Source: Gnetum montanum (lineage: Eukaryota > Streptophyta > Gnetopsida > Gnetales > Gnetaceae). From it: 64,000 bases of DNA. The notes under the pieces are model-generated. The model searched no databases. It saw only the letters and a list, made by a program, of their open reading frames with translations, and was not told the DNA's origin. Positions within the stretch are counted from its first letter, which is position 1, and every line of letters starts with the position of its first letter. The stretch spans positions 196,084-260,083 of the forward strand of contig MNCI01007621.1 in NCBI GenBank assembly GCA_015680685.1. The letters run 5' to 3'. Below, piece by piece: positions 47,835 to 57,834 of this stretch. A program made the position numbers and the translations under genes.

Positions 47835-48568
47835 TGATGAGCTGCGATATCGCGTCCAATGCCGCGATATCCTGCCGCAAGTTCTATAAATAAGAGGTGG
47901 ATTTCCCTTGTTGAATCATCTAGAGTTAAACCCTTAGCCAGACTATAGCAGTTTTACCATTCCAGAGTTAGAATAATTTCCATGTGCCCGCAGTAGGAGT
48001 CTTAAAGTGAACGGATCTTTATTCGAGCAAATTGTACCTGAGCACACATTTGTGTACAGCAATAAAGACGAACTTTCTGATAAACCTTGTAGCATGTGGA
48101 CTAAGCTAAATAGGATTTAATTATTGTTAAATGATTAATTGCTTTCCTAGTTAAGTGCATTCAGTACGACCGCTTCGAGCACGTGTGCTACACTTGGTAA
48201 CCCAGTAACGAATAACGTTTGGTAATCCCAACAGCGTTGCACTGGTTCATGGTGTGTACGGCAAGTGGGAATGGATACTGGTGCTAGGACGATTAGAACT
48301 TAGTTAGTGAAAGTTAGTTATTTAGTCTCTTCACCCTTTCCCCTATTAGCATAGGTGTTAAAAAGATAAAAGATATAAAAATCATGTACCTCAAGTTCAC
48401 TTAACCATACAATCGTGACAAATACAAGTAAGCTTGGGAAGACAGCGATTGATTAACCTTAAGTGTTCCATAAGGCGCGTAAACACTTAGTCCTTAGAGT
48501 TCGACCGGATCGTGCGTGAGACGCTCATATTCGTATGGTTGAGTGTAGGGGTACCTCGCCACTTATCA
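47835..48568 (+). repeat. 3' LTR of element E
   Basis: The 734-bp LTR starts TGATGAGCTGCGATATCGCG and ends CACTTATCA. TATAAATA is at 47885-47892. It has only two clear palindromes and is the shortest full LTR here. Confidence 0.88.
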
Positions 48569-48603
48569 AAAATAATAAAATTTTCAATTGTAATAAGAAT
48601 CTT

Positions 48604-48776
48604 TTCCATTGTACTAAGGGTGTACACTCATTTCTTAGTTGGGAGGTTGTGGGTTTGATTCTTGCCTACCCTTTTTCATTAGTGAGTCACATCTACATTG
48701 TTGTATGAGTAAGGGTTGTGCTACCAATCCTAAGTTTGTCTTCCCTAAAAGAAATAAAAAAAATTCTTTTTCATTG
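48604..48776 (+). mobile_element. SINE family 2 copy
   Basis: GGTGTACACTCATTTCTTAG, then GAGGTTGTGGGTTTGATTCT (B box at about 48650) and a tail ending CTAAAAGAAATAAAAAAA. It parallels 18880-19016 in reverse. Confidence 0.6.
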
Positions 48777-48812
48777 TATCTATTTTTTTCTCAAGAAGTC
48801 CACACTTAACAA

Positions 48813-49020
48813 TGAGGAGTTAGCTTAGTGATAGGTATGGTAACCCCAAATCACAAGTTCGATTCTACTAGGTAGCACCAAGTTATAAACTTCTATATAT
48901 CTTAAGGTGTACCTACGTTTCAATTATTTTGTTTTCCAACTCTCTATGTATTAAATAGCACTAAGTTATAAATTTTTATATATCTTAAAATATACCGATC
49001 TTTCAATCCCTTCATTGTCA
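48813..49020 (+). mobile_element. SINE family 1 copy with duplicated tail
   Basis: It starts TAACAATGAGGAGTTAGCTT and has B-box-like AAGTTCGATTC at about 48856. The tail runs to TTTTGTTTTCCAAC at about 48949. The tail is partly repeated: TAGCACCAAGTTATAAACTT (about 48885) and TAGCACTAAGTTATAAATTT (about 48957). The repeat may be a second, head-less copy. Confidence 0.65.
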
Positions 49021-49452
49021 ACCCCCACTCAAGGAATCCTGACTCTCACATATCTCATGTCAAGAACAGCTTTATCGTTCAAACCCAAATAGATTCGAAA
49101 GCCAGTATAGCCCCGTTTGTTTGAGCCCAAAATTTGCACCCGCGAAACCAGCACGAGTTCCCCATATCACAATGGAATACTTCTTTTTAAAAAAAAACCT
49201 GAAAAGATTCCTTTGCTACAGTATTGATGTTGCTGTGAGAGCCTTTGCTTGTTTTTTCAAAGAGTAAATGCAATAGCTTGCACGGCACTCCAGGCACCTA
49301 CGGATGAGAAACACAAGAACGATCCAAAATCGATTCTTTTGTCTGTATGTTTCAAAGCCTGCATCTTGCCATTGCATATCCACATGAAGCAGTAACGAGT
49401 TGCAAATCATTGAAAACCTGATGAGGCTGATGCTGTTTAATTAACAAGTTGC
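49021..49452 (+). promoter_or_regulatory. Upstream region of the amylase gene
   Basis: The 430 bp before the first ATG should contain the promoter and 5' leader. TATCCAC at 49377-49383, 70 bp before the ATG, equals the TATCCA(C/Y) box of cereal amylase promoters. A TAACAAG at 49442 is close to, but not, a gibberellin-response box (TAACAAA). No convincing TATA box was found, so the TATCCAC could be in the leader or due to chance. Confidence 0.35.
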
Positions 49453-52325
49453 ATGCCAATGGCAATGGCAAAACAATCATCGCAGATGCCGATGCAGATG
49501 CAGGTGCAGGTGTTGATGCTGCCGATGTTGAGATTTACATGTTTGCTCTGCTTCGTCTGCACATCTTCAGCTTCGCAATTGTTGTCGTCCACTACCGTAG
49601 ATCCTCTGTACGCCGTATTGCTGCAGGTTGGAATTCTAGGTAACCCTAACCACACTTTCATCTTCATTTTCTCCTTGCGGCATGGATTTTGTTAATTCTA
49701 AGTAAACATACCTCCACTTACACGGTCACATCTACACGAGCCTCAAGCATTATGCTTTGTCGTCATTTAAGAATCGTCATTAGGAGAAAACGAAACAATC
49801 AGAAACCGAAAACCTATTTTTAAGGAAGTCCCCTTCTTCAGTTCCTGAAGAATTACCGTCGTTGACAACCTACATAATGCAAGAACAAATAAAGAGACAA
49901 AAGCCCTGCCAAAAGCAGAGCACTATGTTCTCCGAAACTCATCGTTGACAATTTTTTTGAAAAAAACAAAGGACAAAAACACTAGTTCCATCCATCCATC
50001 CAATCTATTTTTTCAGCTGTGATGACAAATCCAGGGAACATTGGAAAACAGTATGTATGATTTTATTTCAATTTCATGCTGAGGGAATAATGAAACCAGA
50101 AATTTCCTCGGATATTGAAACCTAAATGGACGTATGTATGAAGGAAGAACTCAAACTGAATTGTTTAACTTTCGACAGAGTTGTATCAGAATTCCTTTAC
50201 GCATTTTTTTTAGCGGTGCCTGCTTCAAACTGAGCGTTGCTTATTTAATGTATCCTGTGACCTGAGTTACAAATGCAAACAATAATGAAAACAGAAATGT
50301 CCTGGATACTTAAACCTAAATGGATGCATGAACGAAGGAAGAACTAAAACTGAATTTACTTTCGACAGAGTTGTTTCAGACTTCCTTGACAGAACTTTTC
50401 TTCAAACTGACCTATGACCTGATTTCCATCTTAGGACTTGTAGCACTAAGCGTGAATTTTTACTTACAAATAGAGTAGTTTCAGAAATACTTACGAAATT
50501 TTTTAAAAAGAATTTCTTGCGAAATGTTTTCTTTAAATTCCTAACTCAGCGTTGGATCTTCCTGTTTCAGAACTCCTTTACGGAAGATTTCTTTTTCGAA
50601 ATGTTTTTTTTTCCAATCCGTATTGAATCTTATTACCTGTAACCTGGTTTCCATCTTAAGACTGGCTGGTACCACTAAGCGTTCCTTCAATTTAAATGTT
50701 GAAAGTGCAGGGATTCAACTGGGAATCGTGGAAGAGCAAGGAGCCGTCGTGGTACCGAGTGTTGGAAAACAAAGCAAAGGAGGCAGCAGCGGGGGGCATA
50801 ACGCACGTATGGTTTCCTCCCCCATCGCAATCGGTATCGGCGGAAGGATACATGCCAGGAATGCTCTACAATCTCAACTCCTCGCAATACGGCAACGAAA
50901 TCGAGCTTATGCAGGTTCTCAATTCCTTCCACGCCCAAGGAATTTCATGTTTGGCCGACATCGTCATCAATCACAGAACCGGACAAAGGCAGGACGATCA
51001 AGGCAGATATTGCATCTTCGAAGGAGGAACTCCCGATTCCAAGCTCGACTGGGGACCCTGGGCCATTCCAATATACGATAAACCCTACCCCTGTGGCACC
51101 GGAAATCTGGACACTGGCCTGGATTTTACCCCTGCTCCTGATATCGATCACACGAATCCCAGAGTCCAGAGCGAGCTCTCAGATTGGCTCAGATGGTTGA
51201 GATTCCATGTTGGTTTTGATGGCTGGAGATTTGATTTCGTCAGGGGCTACTCTGCACAGTTTGTGGCAAAATATGTGACAGAAAGCTCGCCTGAGTTTGC
51301 TGTGGGCGAATTTTGGGATGATATGGCATACGACAGCGAGGGTAGGTTGGAATATAATCAGGATTCTCACAGGAATCGGATATCTGGATGGGTGTCTGCA
51401 ACTGGGAGATTGTCTACTGCATTTGACTTTACGAGCAAAGGGATTCTTCAGCAGGCTGTTGCAGCTAATGAGCTATGGCGTCTCAGGGATTCCAGCAGTC
51501 GTCCTGCTGGATTGATTGGCTTGATCCCTCAAAAGGCCGTTACTTTTGTGGACAATCATGATACTGGATCTACTCAACGCCAGTGGCCTTTTCCCTCCGA
51601 TAAACTCCTCCAGGGATATGCTTACATTCTGACACACCCTGGTGTGCCTTGCATAGTAATCTTCTCTCTCCATCATCCTTCAATTCTTGCCCTGCCTTCT
51701 TGTTTTTCCATTTTTTTTAAAAAAATATTTGCTCTGGTTTCTTGTTTTTTTCTCAACTGTTTTACAGGATTCTGTTCAAAATTGTCAGAATTTTTTGAAG
51801 TGATTTCTGGTGGGGTGTGTGGTGGGGATAAAACCCATAAACCTGCCACCTAGTGCAATCCAAGATAGTTTGACTACATCCTACCTACATCACATTGATT
51901 ATTTTCTCAAAGAAAGAAAAAAATAGTCTGCAACAAATTATCACGTTGATTCTGTCTGGGCAGTGGGCACTGATTTTATTATTTGTGTGGTTGTTTTGAC
52001 TTTGCAGTTCTATGATCATTTCGTGGATCCTTCGTTGAACGAACACATCAAACGACTTTTGGCAATTAGGAAGAGGAATAACCTTAATGCTGGGAGCTCA
52101 TGCAGAATCATCACTGCTGAAAATGATCTATACATGGCTGCAATTGATGAGAGAATAATCATGAAGATCGGGGCCAGATATGACGTTGGAAGATTTCTGC
52201 CTAGTCCTTCAGAATTCGACATTGCTACTTCTGGACAAGATTACTGTGTCTGGGAGAGAAAACAATACTCTGCAGACTCTTGTAAATGTGGAGTTGCAGA
52301 TGAAGGGTCAGGTAGGCAATATTAA
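49453..52325 (+). CDS. Alpha-amylase (GH13), three exons
   Basis: Hydrolyses internal alpha-1,4 bonds of starch. Exons are 49453-49626, 50711-51655 and 52008-52325. Both introns are phase 0 at positions typical of plant amylases: LLQ|GFNW (donor CAG|GTTGGA, acceptor GTGCAG|G) and PCI|FYDH (donor ATA|GTAATC, acceptor TTTGCAG|T). The product is 478 aa. Residues 22-42 are hydrophobic and signal-peptide-like, so secretion is likely. Catalytic residues are present: Asp233 in GWRFDF, Glu258 in AVGEFW and Asp342 in FVDNHD. DIVINH (region I) and [16 protein letters not shown] also match. The usual WW pair before [11 protein letters not shown] is Leu-Ile (329-330). The protein runs about 20 residues past the usual DYAVWEK end; a GT-type donor (GGGTCAG|GTAGGC) near the end leaves the last exon uncertain. 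Confidence 0.92.
50080..50710. repeat. Degenerate tandem repeats in amylase intron 1
   Basis: TTTCGACAGAGTTGTATCAG (about 50171) and TTTCGACAGAGTTGTTTCAG (about 50360), then AGAGTAGTTTCAGAAATACT (about 50473) and CTGTTTCAGAACTCC (about 50563), are related units. ACCTGATTTCCATCTTAGGA (about 50412) recurs as ACCTGGTTTCCATCTTAAGA (about 50642). The blocks GAAACC/TTAAACCTAAATGGA also recur at about 50119 and 50309. Spacing varies from about 90 to 230 bp. The last unit abuts the 3' splice site. Confidence 0.7.
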
Positions 52326-55300
52326 ACCTGAATAGATCGCCTAACTTGAATGATGTTAGTCTTTTATCCTTTAAAACAGAATTGGGCACTTGGATGCTTG
52401 TATAAGTTTATCCATGGACATTTTGCACCGCTTTTCTCATTGTATAGCTTGTAAATCATGGTACAGTGGAAAATGATATTTATTAACATAAGAATCCAGT
52501 GAACTTTCGCACAGAAGTCATTTTATGTGAAGATGAATCCTTGATTTTTTGTGCGGAAGTATTGAAAAACATTTTTCACCGTCTCAGGAGGAAATTTTTC
52601 CCACTGCATTAAAAGAACTCGCACTTCTGGTTGCTCCTGCGTCTGCCTATTCATATGAACAGTGGGAAATCTTTCTAATCAAGCGGAAAGATCAGAATTT
52701 TTTATCGATATATTTTACAATGTTGCTGTAAGATATCTTTTGAAGTAAGCGGCGACTATGTTTGCAAGCGTCTACTTTCTCATGGCTCTTCTTTTTATTA
52801 TTGTATTATGGATTGAATTAAATCTAACCTGAAACAAGTTGCATTCCTTAAGCAAGAAGTCGCACCTTATTCATACGAACAATGATTCCGGATTGATTTT
52901 TCATTTAAGATGCACATATGATATCTATAGTAATAAACCAAATGTCCAGAGAAGTGCAGAAAGTGCGAGTCTGGTTATTATTGGGGGGACATTTTGACAC
53001 CAATCTGGCCATGGTTTACCATGGGCTCTACAAAATCATCGAAAAAAATTGTGGACTCAGCAAGCCACTGAAAGTAGCCAAGTATGAATCTATGTATGAA
53101 GCTGTGGATCCGTCTTCATACATTGTGGAATCAGATTGGAGAATTCCATTTTCATCTCTTGTGCTTCTCAGGTATGAAGCATCGTAATTAGTGGGTGTGG
53201 ACATTGGTTCCAATGTATGATGGATTTTCATCTTAACCATCTACATCTAAACTGTTTTAATTAACAAGCAAAATCTAGGAAAGAGTTAAAAAAAAAAAAG
53301 AAAAAAAAACTGGTATTGTGAATCCAATCAACTTTTCCTTGGTACTTTGAATCCAATACCTTGAATAGAAACAATTTGGAATACATTATGAATGTCATCA
53401 ACAAAAAGAATTTGGAATACATTATGAATGTCATCAACAAAAACAATTTGGAAATGTGATAGTAAAGCTAATTTAATAGTGTCTCACTTCCATGATTTCA
53501 TAAACTAATATCTTTTAAACCATTTTCTTAGAAGCTGGTTGATATCAATCCATTCGTAAAGTTTGGTTGTCATTAAAAAAAATTGTAATTTAAATCTCAT
53601 TCAAAAAATCTAATTTACCATGATCTTATAAGAAAGATTATTATATTAGTACTTAAAAAAATTTACATTCTACAGTATTATGGTTATATTGTAGTGAGTT
53701 AATTACAACATTTTTCATAACATGAATTCATATATTCATGATTATTTTTTAAAGGAATTTTCCTATTGATCTTATTAGTGAGACCTAGTTCTTTTAAACT
53801 TTTAATTGTATTGTTTGGCCAACCTCATTCTCCAACACACTATATCATCTACTTCATTTCATGGATACATTGATGTGGATTTTCAATTCACAAGTTAAAC
53901 AATTTGTGCACTACAACACATCTCTAACAGTTGTCAATATTAGAATATTCTCACTTCTTAAGTCCTTGTTCTCTAATGAAAGCTCATCATATCTTGAGTT
54001 GCCTTTTCATGGTTCCATTCATTTTCACATCTTGGGTTCATGTACAATTTTTCACAATCTATTTAGATGAAACTAATGATTGGGCAACTTAAACTCATGA
54101 TTAAGATCTAACACTTCCCTTAAAACATTAGTTTCATTACTCAATTATACGTTAGTAGTTTTGATCATTGAAGTAACAATATGAGGTACATATCTTTGTG
54201 GTAGCGGGTAACAAATACATGTATGATACTCTCATTGAATAGCCTTCTCCTTTGTACTTATGAATACATAAGCCAAAAATCAAACTCCTTTAATTAAGGA
54301 ATAACATGCAATACATCTTGAATGGGGATATTACTCCAAAAATTTGCAGGACCATTATGGAATAACTTGTACTGCAAAGGTATTAAATTGAACAAGATTT
54401 CACTGAGGAATAAGGATTTTTGATGGAGTTGCTACTAGGGTTGCTTTAAACAATACCGGTGATTGTGGCTAACGCTGCAGATTACTGTTTGTCGTGTATG
54501 AATTGAATGTTATTCAAGATTTCTGGGTGGCGACTTTTCTTTCCTTCCTTCCATCAAAACAATTGAAGCTTGCTTTTCTGGAACATTTCTGGATTCACCG
54601 TCTTGAATTTTGAGCAACTTAACTTCGAGGTTCCTGATGGCTGAATCTCTATCCCTAAGCTCTCCTTTCCCAACATCCTTTCACTGAACTCCATTCCTTC
54701 TCAGGATCTTCGTATTTATTTATCTTGAATTGCAGAAGACTATTATCACTAACCGCTTGCAAAAGACTCTCATCACTAACCAACAAAGTGTGGCAGGATT
54801 AAAGAGTCTAGTGCTATCATCTAGCCATGGGTGTTTTGCAGACCATGCTGTTATAGAAGACAGCACGAGATTCTTTAATCCCACCTTTTTGCGCTGCGCA
54901 ATTGAACTTCACGGAGATAAGAAATCATGATTTTCGTACGATTGTTTTGCGTTGGAAGATTCTTGTAGACAACGGTAGTGAATCATGACTATGACTTTAA
55001 TATGTTATCTCAAGAAGCTATATATCTGAATCAAAGAAAGAACTATCCTTTAATTAGATTCCTTACAAAGACTCTAAGCGGGCTTCTTCACTATATACAG
55101 GTGAAGGGATGATAAAGGACTTATTTGTATGTGTGCGTACGTTGCCGATCATGAACTACCGTGTGTACAAACATTCCTTGTGGACACTTCTGTTTTATGC
55201 TTCCTTTAATTACCACATTGTGGGCCCTGTAACACCTTATTCTAGAACTTTTGACCATTTGTAGGTGTGTGTTTGTTGAACAGTATATAGCTATGCTTGC

Positions 55301-55617
55301 GTAGTTAGAAAAACCCTTGTTTGATATGTTTGTGTTAGTTAATGATAGTTTCTTGGTTGGTGTTATGCATGCTAGAGGTAACCTATGATTTAGGTTGTTT
55401 ATGATAACTTCTTAATAATGTCTAGTATGTGGCATGGCTATGAGGATATTTATATGTTTACTATGCATTATATAACTATAATGGTTATATGCTCTATGGT
55501 TATGATTTCAATTTCATATGTAGACTAGCCTTATTGGATTTTATAGCTAGTAATCAATGCTTTTTCCTAAAAAATTACATATTATAATTTGCAAGGATGT
55601 TGCAGCTATTGTCTTTG
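52326..55617. other. Intergenic region downstream of the amylase
   Basis: The first part should contain the amylase 3' UTR. At 52918-53187 an open frame of 89 codons has no recognised family. A 36-bp tandem repeat lies at 53373-53452. At 54730-54930 a short frame repeats TNRLQKTLITN-like words. Nothing is strong enough to be called a gene. Confidence 0.4.
53373..53452. repeat. Tandem repeat, 36-bp unit, 2.2 copies
   Basis: AATTTGGAATACATTATGAA starts at 53373 and 53409, and a third copy begins at 53445. The first two units are nearly identical, which suggests a recent duplication. Confidence 0.9.
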
Positions 55618-55639
55618 TAAAGGCCATGTTATTTTTTTT

Positions 55640-57210
55640 CGAGAAAGAGGTCGGGATTATATTAAAGGAGCAAAAATATGTTACAAAAATTACATGCGAT
55701 TACAAGCGGTGGGCCACCAGGAGAGGCCCCATCGACAAGGGAGGGCCCCTAGGCCCCAGAAACCGCGAGCGAAACAGACAAAACAGCCAGTCAGAGCAGA
55801 GAAAATCGAGGGAGGTCAAAACACCCGGGGGGGGGACCCCCCCACCAGGGACAACCCCCTACGAGTGAGTCGGAAGCCGCCGACAGGTGCAGTTGGGGCG
55901 CTCCAGCTCATGGAGGATATCAAGGGTGTTCCGATGATCCTCCGTATCCACGAAATTAGCCGCCTGTTGGATGCCATGCATAAGCGATTCGCGTCTTCCC
56001 CTGTCCTCCTGCGAACACCCGGCATCAGGGTGGTACCGCGCAAAGGTCCGGGGGATGTGCCGCCTAAGCTCCGCCCAGGAGCACTCGCAGTTAATGCCCA
56101 AAACAAAGTATGGACATCGCCCCTCCCGCAGCCACTGCCGGGCATTATGCCCGTGGGCGCGGTCCAGCTGTTTCTGCCGCTACGCCTCTTCCGCCTGGAG
56201 TCGCTCCTGCTCTGCCCGTTCCTCCAGCTCGCGCCTTCTCTGGGCCTCTGCCTTCTGCGTGAGCTCCTCCCGAACCTAGGCCCTGATTTCATCAATGAGG
56301 CGGGCCGGGGCAGCCTCACCAAGGAGCTCCTGCTGCCTGACCTGTTCCTTCTCGCGCTCGGTGACCTGGGCCTCAATGTTGGCCCGAGCCTGCGCGAGGG
56401 CCTCGTTCCACTTGGTCTCCCACTCTTCCCGCACCTCGTCCGCTGCACGTTGCGTAGCCTGCTGAAGCTCCTCCTCCCAGTTCCTTCGACCCGATGTCTC
56501 CGGCAGGGGGGAAGGCGAGTGCTCGGGGGGGCGCCACCCCTGCGTGGTCCTTTGCCTCCGCGGAACCTGGGAAACCCAGCTGGGCCAACCACCCCCCGCC
56601 CCAAGCATCCCCTCAGCCAGCGGCCTAGCCGAGGGGGAGCCCCCCGCACAGTCCCCCTGCGGGGGGGGGGCAGGGGGGGCAGGGGACAGCCCCCCGCCAG
56701 AGCGCCAAGATCAGACCAGAGTGCCGACCGTGCCGTTTGAGTCTGAGCATCGCTTTAAAGAAGCGGGGGAGGTTGACGGGGGTGCCCAACTTGAGGCAAC
56801 GCAGGAAAGCAAAGGAAGGCCCTGCAACTTAGAAGAGTTGCCAGACTGGACGAAGTAGCGCTCAATCAGATCAGTTCCCTTGGCCCATAAGCGCGACAAA
56901 GAGGACCTGGGGACCTGGTGACTCTGGGTCCGGGGGACGGGCCCAACAAAAAACAGCTCCGCATCCTCTAACCCTCAGGTAGAAGGCAAGAGGACCTCCC
57001 TAGCGATCGGGGCCCCTAGACAACTGGCAATTGAGGATTCAGTGATCCAGATTTTGCACCCGCGAAAGAGAGTACGGTCGTTGACCCAGTTGGAGAAAAA
57101 CACGTCATTCGCCAGGTCAAGGTCCCCCACCAGCCGTTGCAGCGGTTTTGACCAGCCGCATTGGGTCACAAACTGCCAAAGCGTCTCGTTATCCTGAAAA
57201 ACTACGCAGT
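55640..57210 (-). pseudogene. Gag-like block plus coiled coil in the LINE 3' part
   Basis: In frame with the end of the zf-RVT region (AAAWREIEATMGQ) the protein runs on as LWQFVTQCGWSKPLQRL, DLANDVFFSNWVNDRTLFRG and CKIWITESSIASCLGAP, stopping near 56975. This resembles the FYANL...VRG..I.IT...I...L..P core of plant retroelement 'transposon protein' domains. Downstream (56608-56276) is a charged coiled coil (REEWETKWNEALAQARANIE). A C-terminal block then follows (GRCPYFVLGINCECSWAELR, to about 55859). Frame changes and stops separate them. No homologue can be named with confidence. Confidence 0.5.
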
Positions 57211-57834
57211 CCAGCTCAAAAGTGGGCGTTTGTCCCATGGTAGCCTCGATTTCTCTCCACGCTGCGGCAGCCTGGGAGACCAAACGCATCGGAGGGAGGC
57301 GCTGCTGTTGTTGAAAAACGACGTTGTTCCGTGCCTTCCACGCTACCCATAAAAGTAGCGTGGCAGGGGAGTCGCTCGTCAGGCGTCTCGGGGGGGGCAT
57401 AGCCGCCGCACGCCACGTGGCGCGCATGCAGGGGCACTCCTCCGTGAAGTGCTACGTAGTTTCTGCCTCGGCGCTGCATGTAGGACACATCGCAGAACTG
57501 AGGATCCCACGCCGATGCAACAAGGCCCGTACTGGCAGCGCATCGTTTTTTAGGAGCCACAGAAAAAATTTAATTTTTTCGGGTAGGCACCCTTGCCATA
57601 TCTACCGCCAGCCATCCATCCGAGGGTACTTTATCTTCAGGAGGGCCCGTGGCTCGAGGCTCCCCCAACCCAAGGTCTGCATAGTGTGAGTGTGTCGGCA
57701 GAGCCCTTGCCAAGGTCTCGAATCACGCGCCCCTGAAACCCAAGGCAGGTACTTGGTCTTCATGATTCGGATCCAGGGGATTAGTTTGCCCTGGGGGTGC
57801 GAAAAACGGAGCAGCAACCGTTGTTGCCCGATCA
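57058..57834 (-). pseudogene. LINE ORF2: C-terminal zf-RVT region, frameshifted
   Basis: After the RT stop the reading continues in other frames: KLIPWIRIMKTKYLPW, then GCLPEKIKFFLWLLKNDALP, then the Cys/His pattern CPTCSAEAETT-stop-HFTEEC. LLLWVAWKARNNVVF follows. These are the hallmarks of the zf-RVT domain found after the RT in plant LINEs. At least two frameshifts and one stop are present. Confidence 0.8.

Larger units (their letters stand above)
43212..48568 (+). mobile_element. Element E: gypsy element with pol deleted after protease
   Basis: The order is gag (5' part missing), protease, the last residues of integrase, 3' non-coding region, polypurine tract, 3' LTR. Reverse transcriptase, RNase H and most of integrase (about 3.3 kb in element C) are absent. 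The left end is a junction with the truncated LTR of element C. Confidence 0.85.

Noticed and set aside
50623-51081. Plus-strand frame of 152 codons overlapping amylase exon 2
   Set aside because: It is another frame of the conserved amylase exon; the amylase frame has all catalytic motifs.
52918-53187. A possible small gene of 89 codons after the amylase
   Set aside because: No recognised motif, no splice or promoter support, and frames of this size are common by chance in the window.
55589-56740. Plus-strand open frame of 383 codons, Pro/Arg/Gly-rich
   Set aside because: It lies antisense to the GC-rich LINE tail, where stops are rare by composition, and it starts in flanking DNA outside the LINE.
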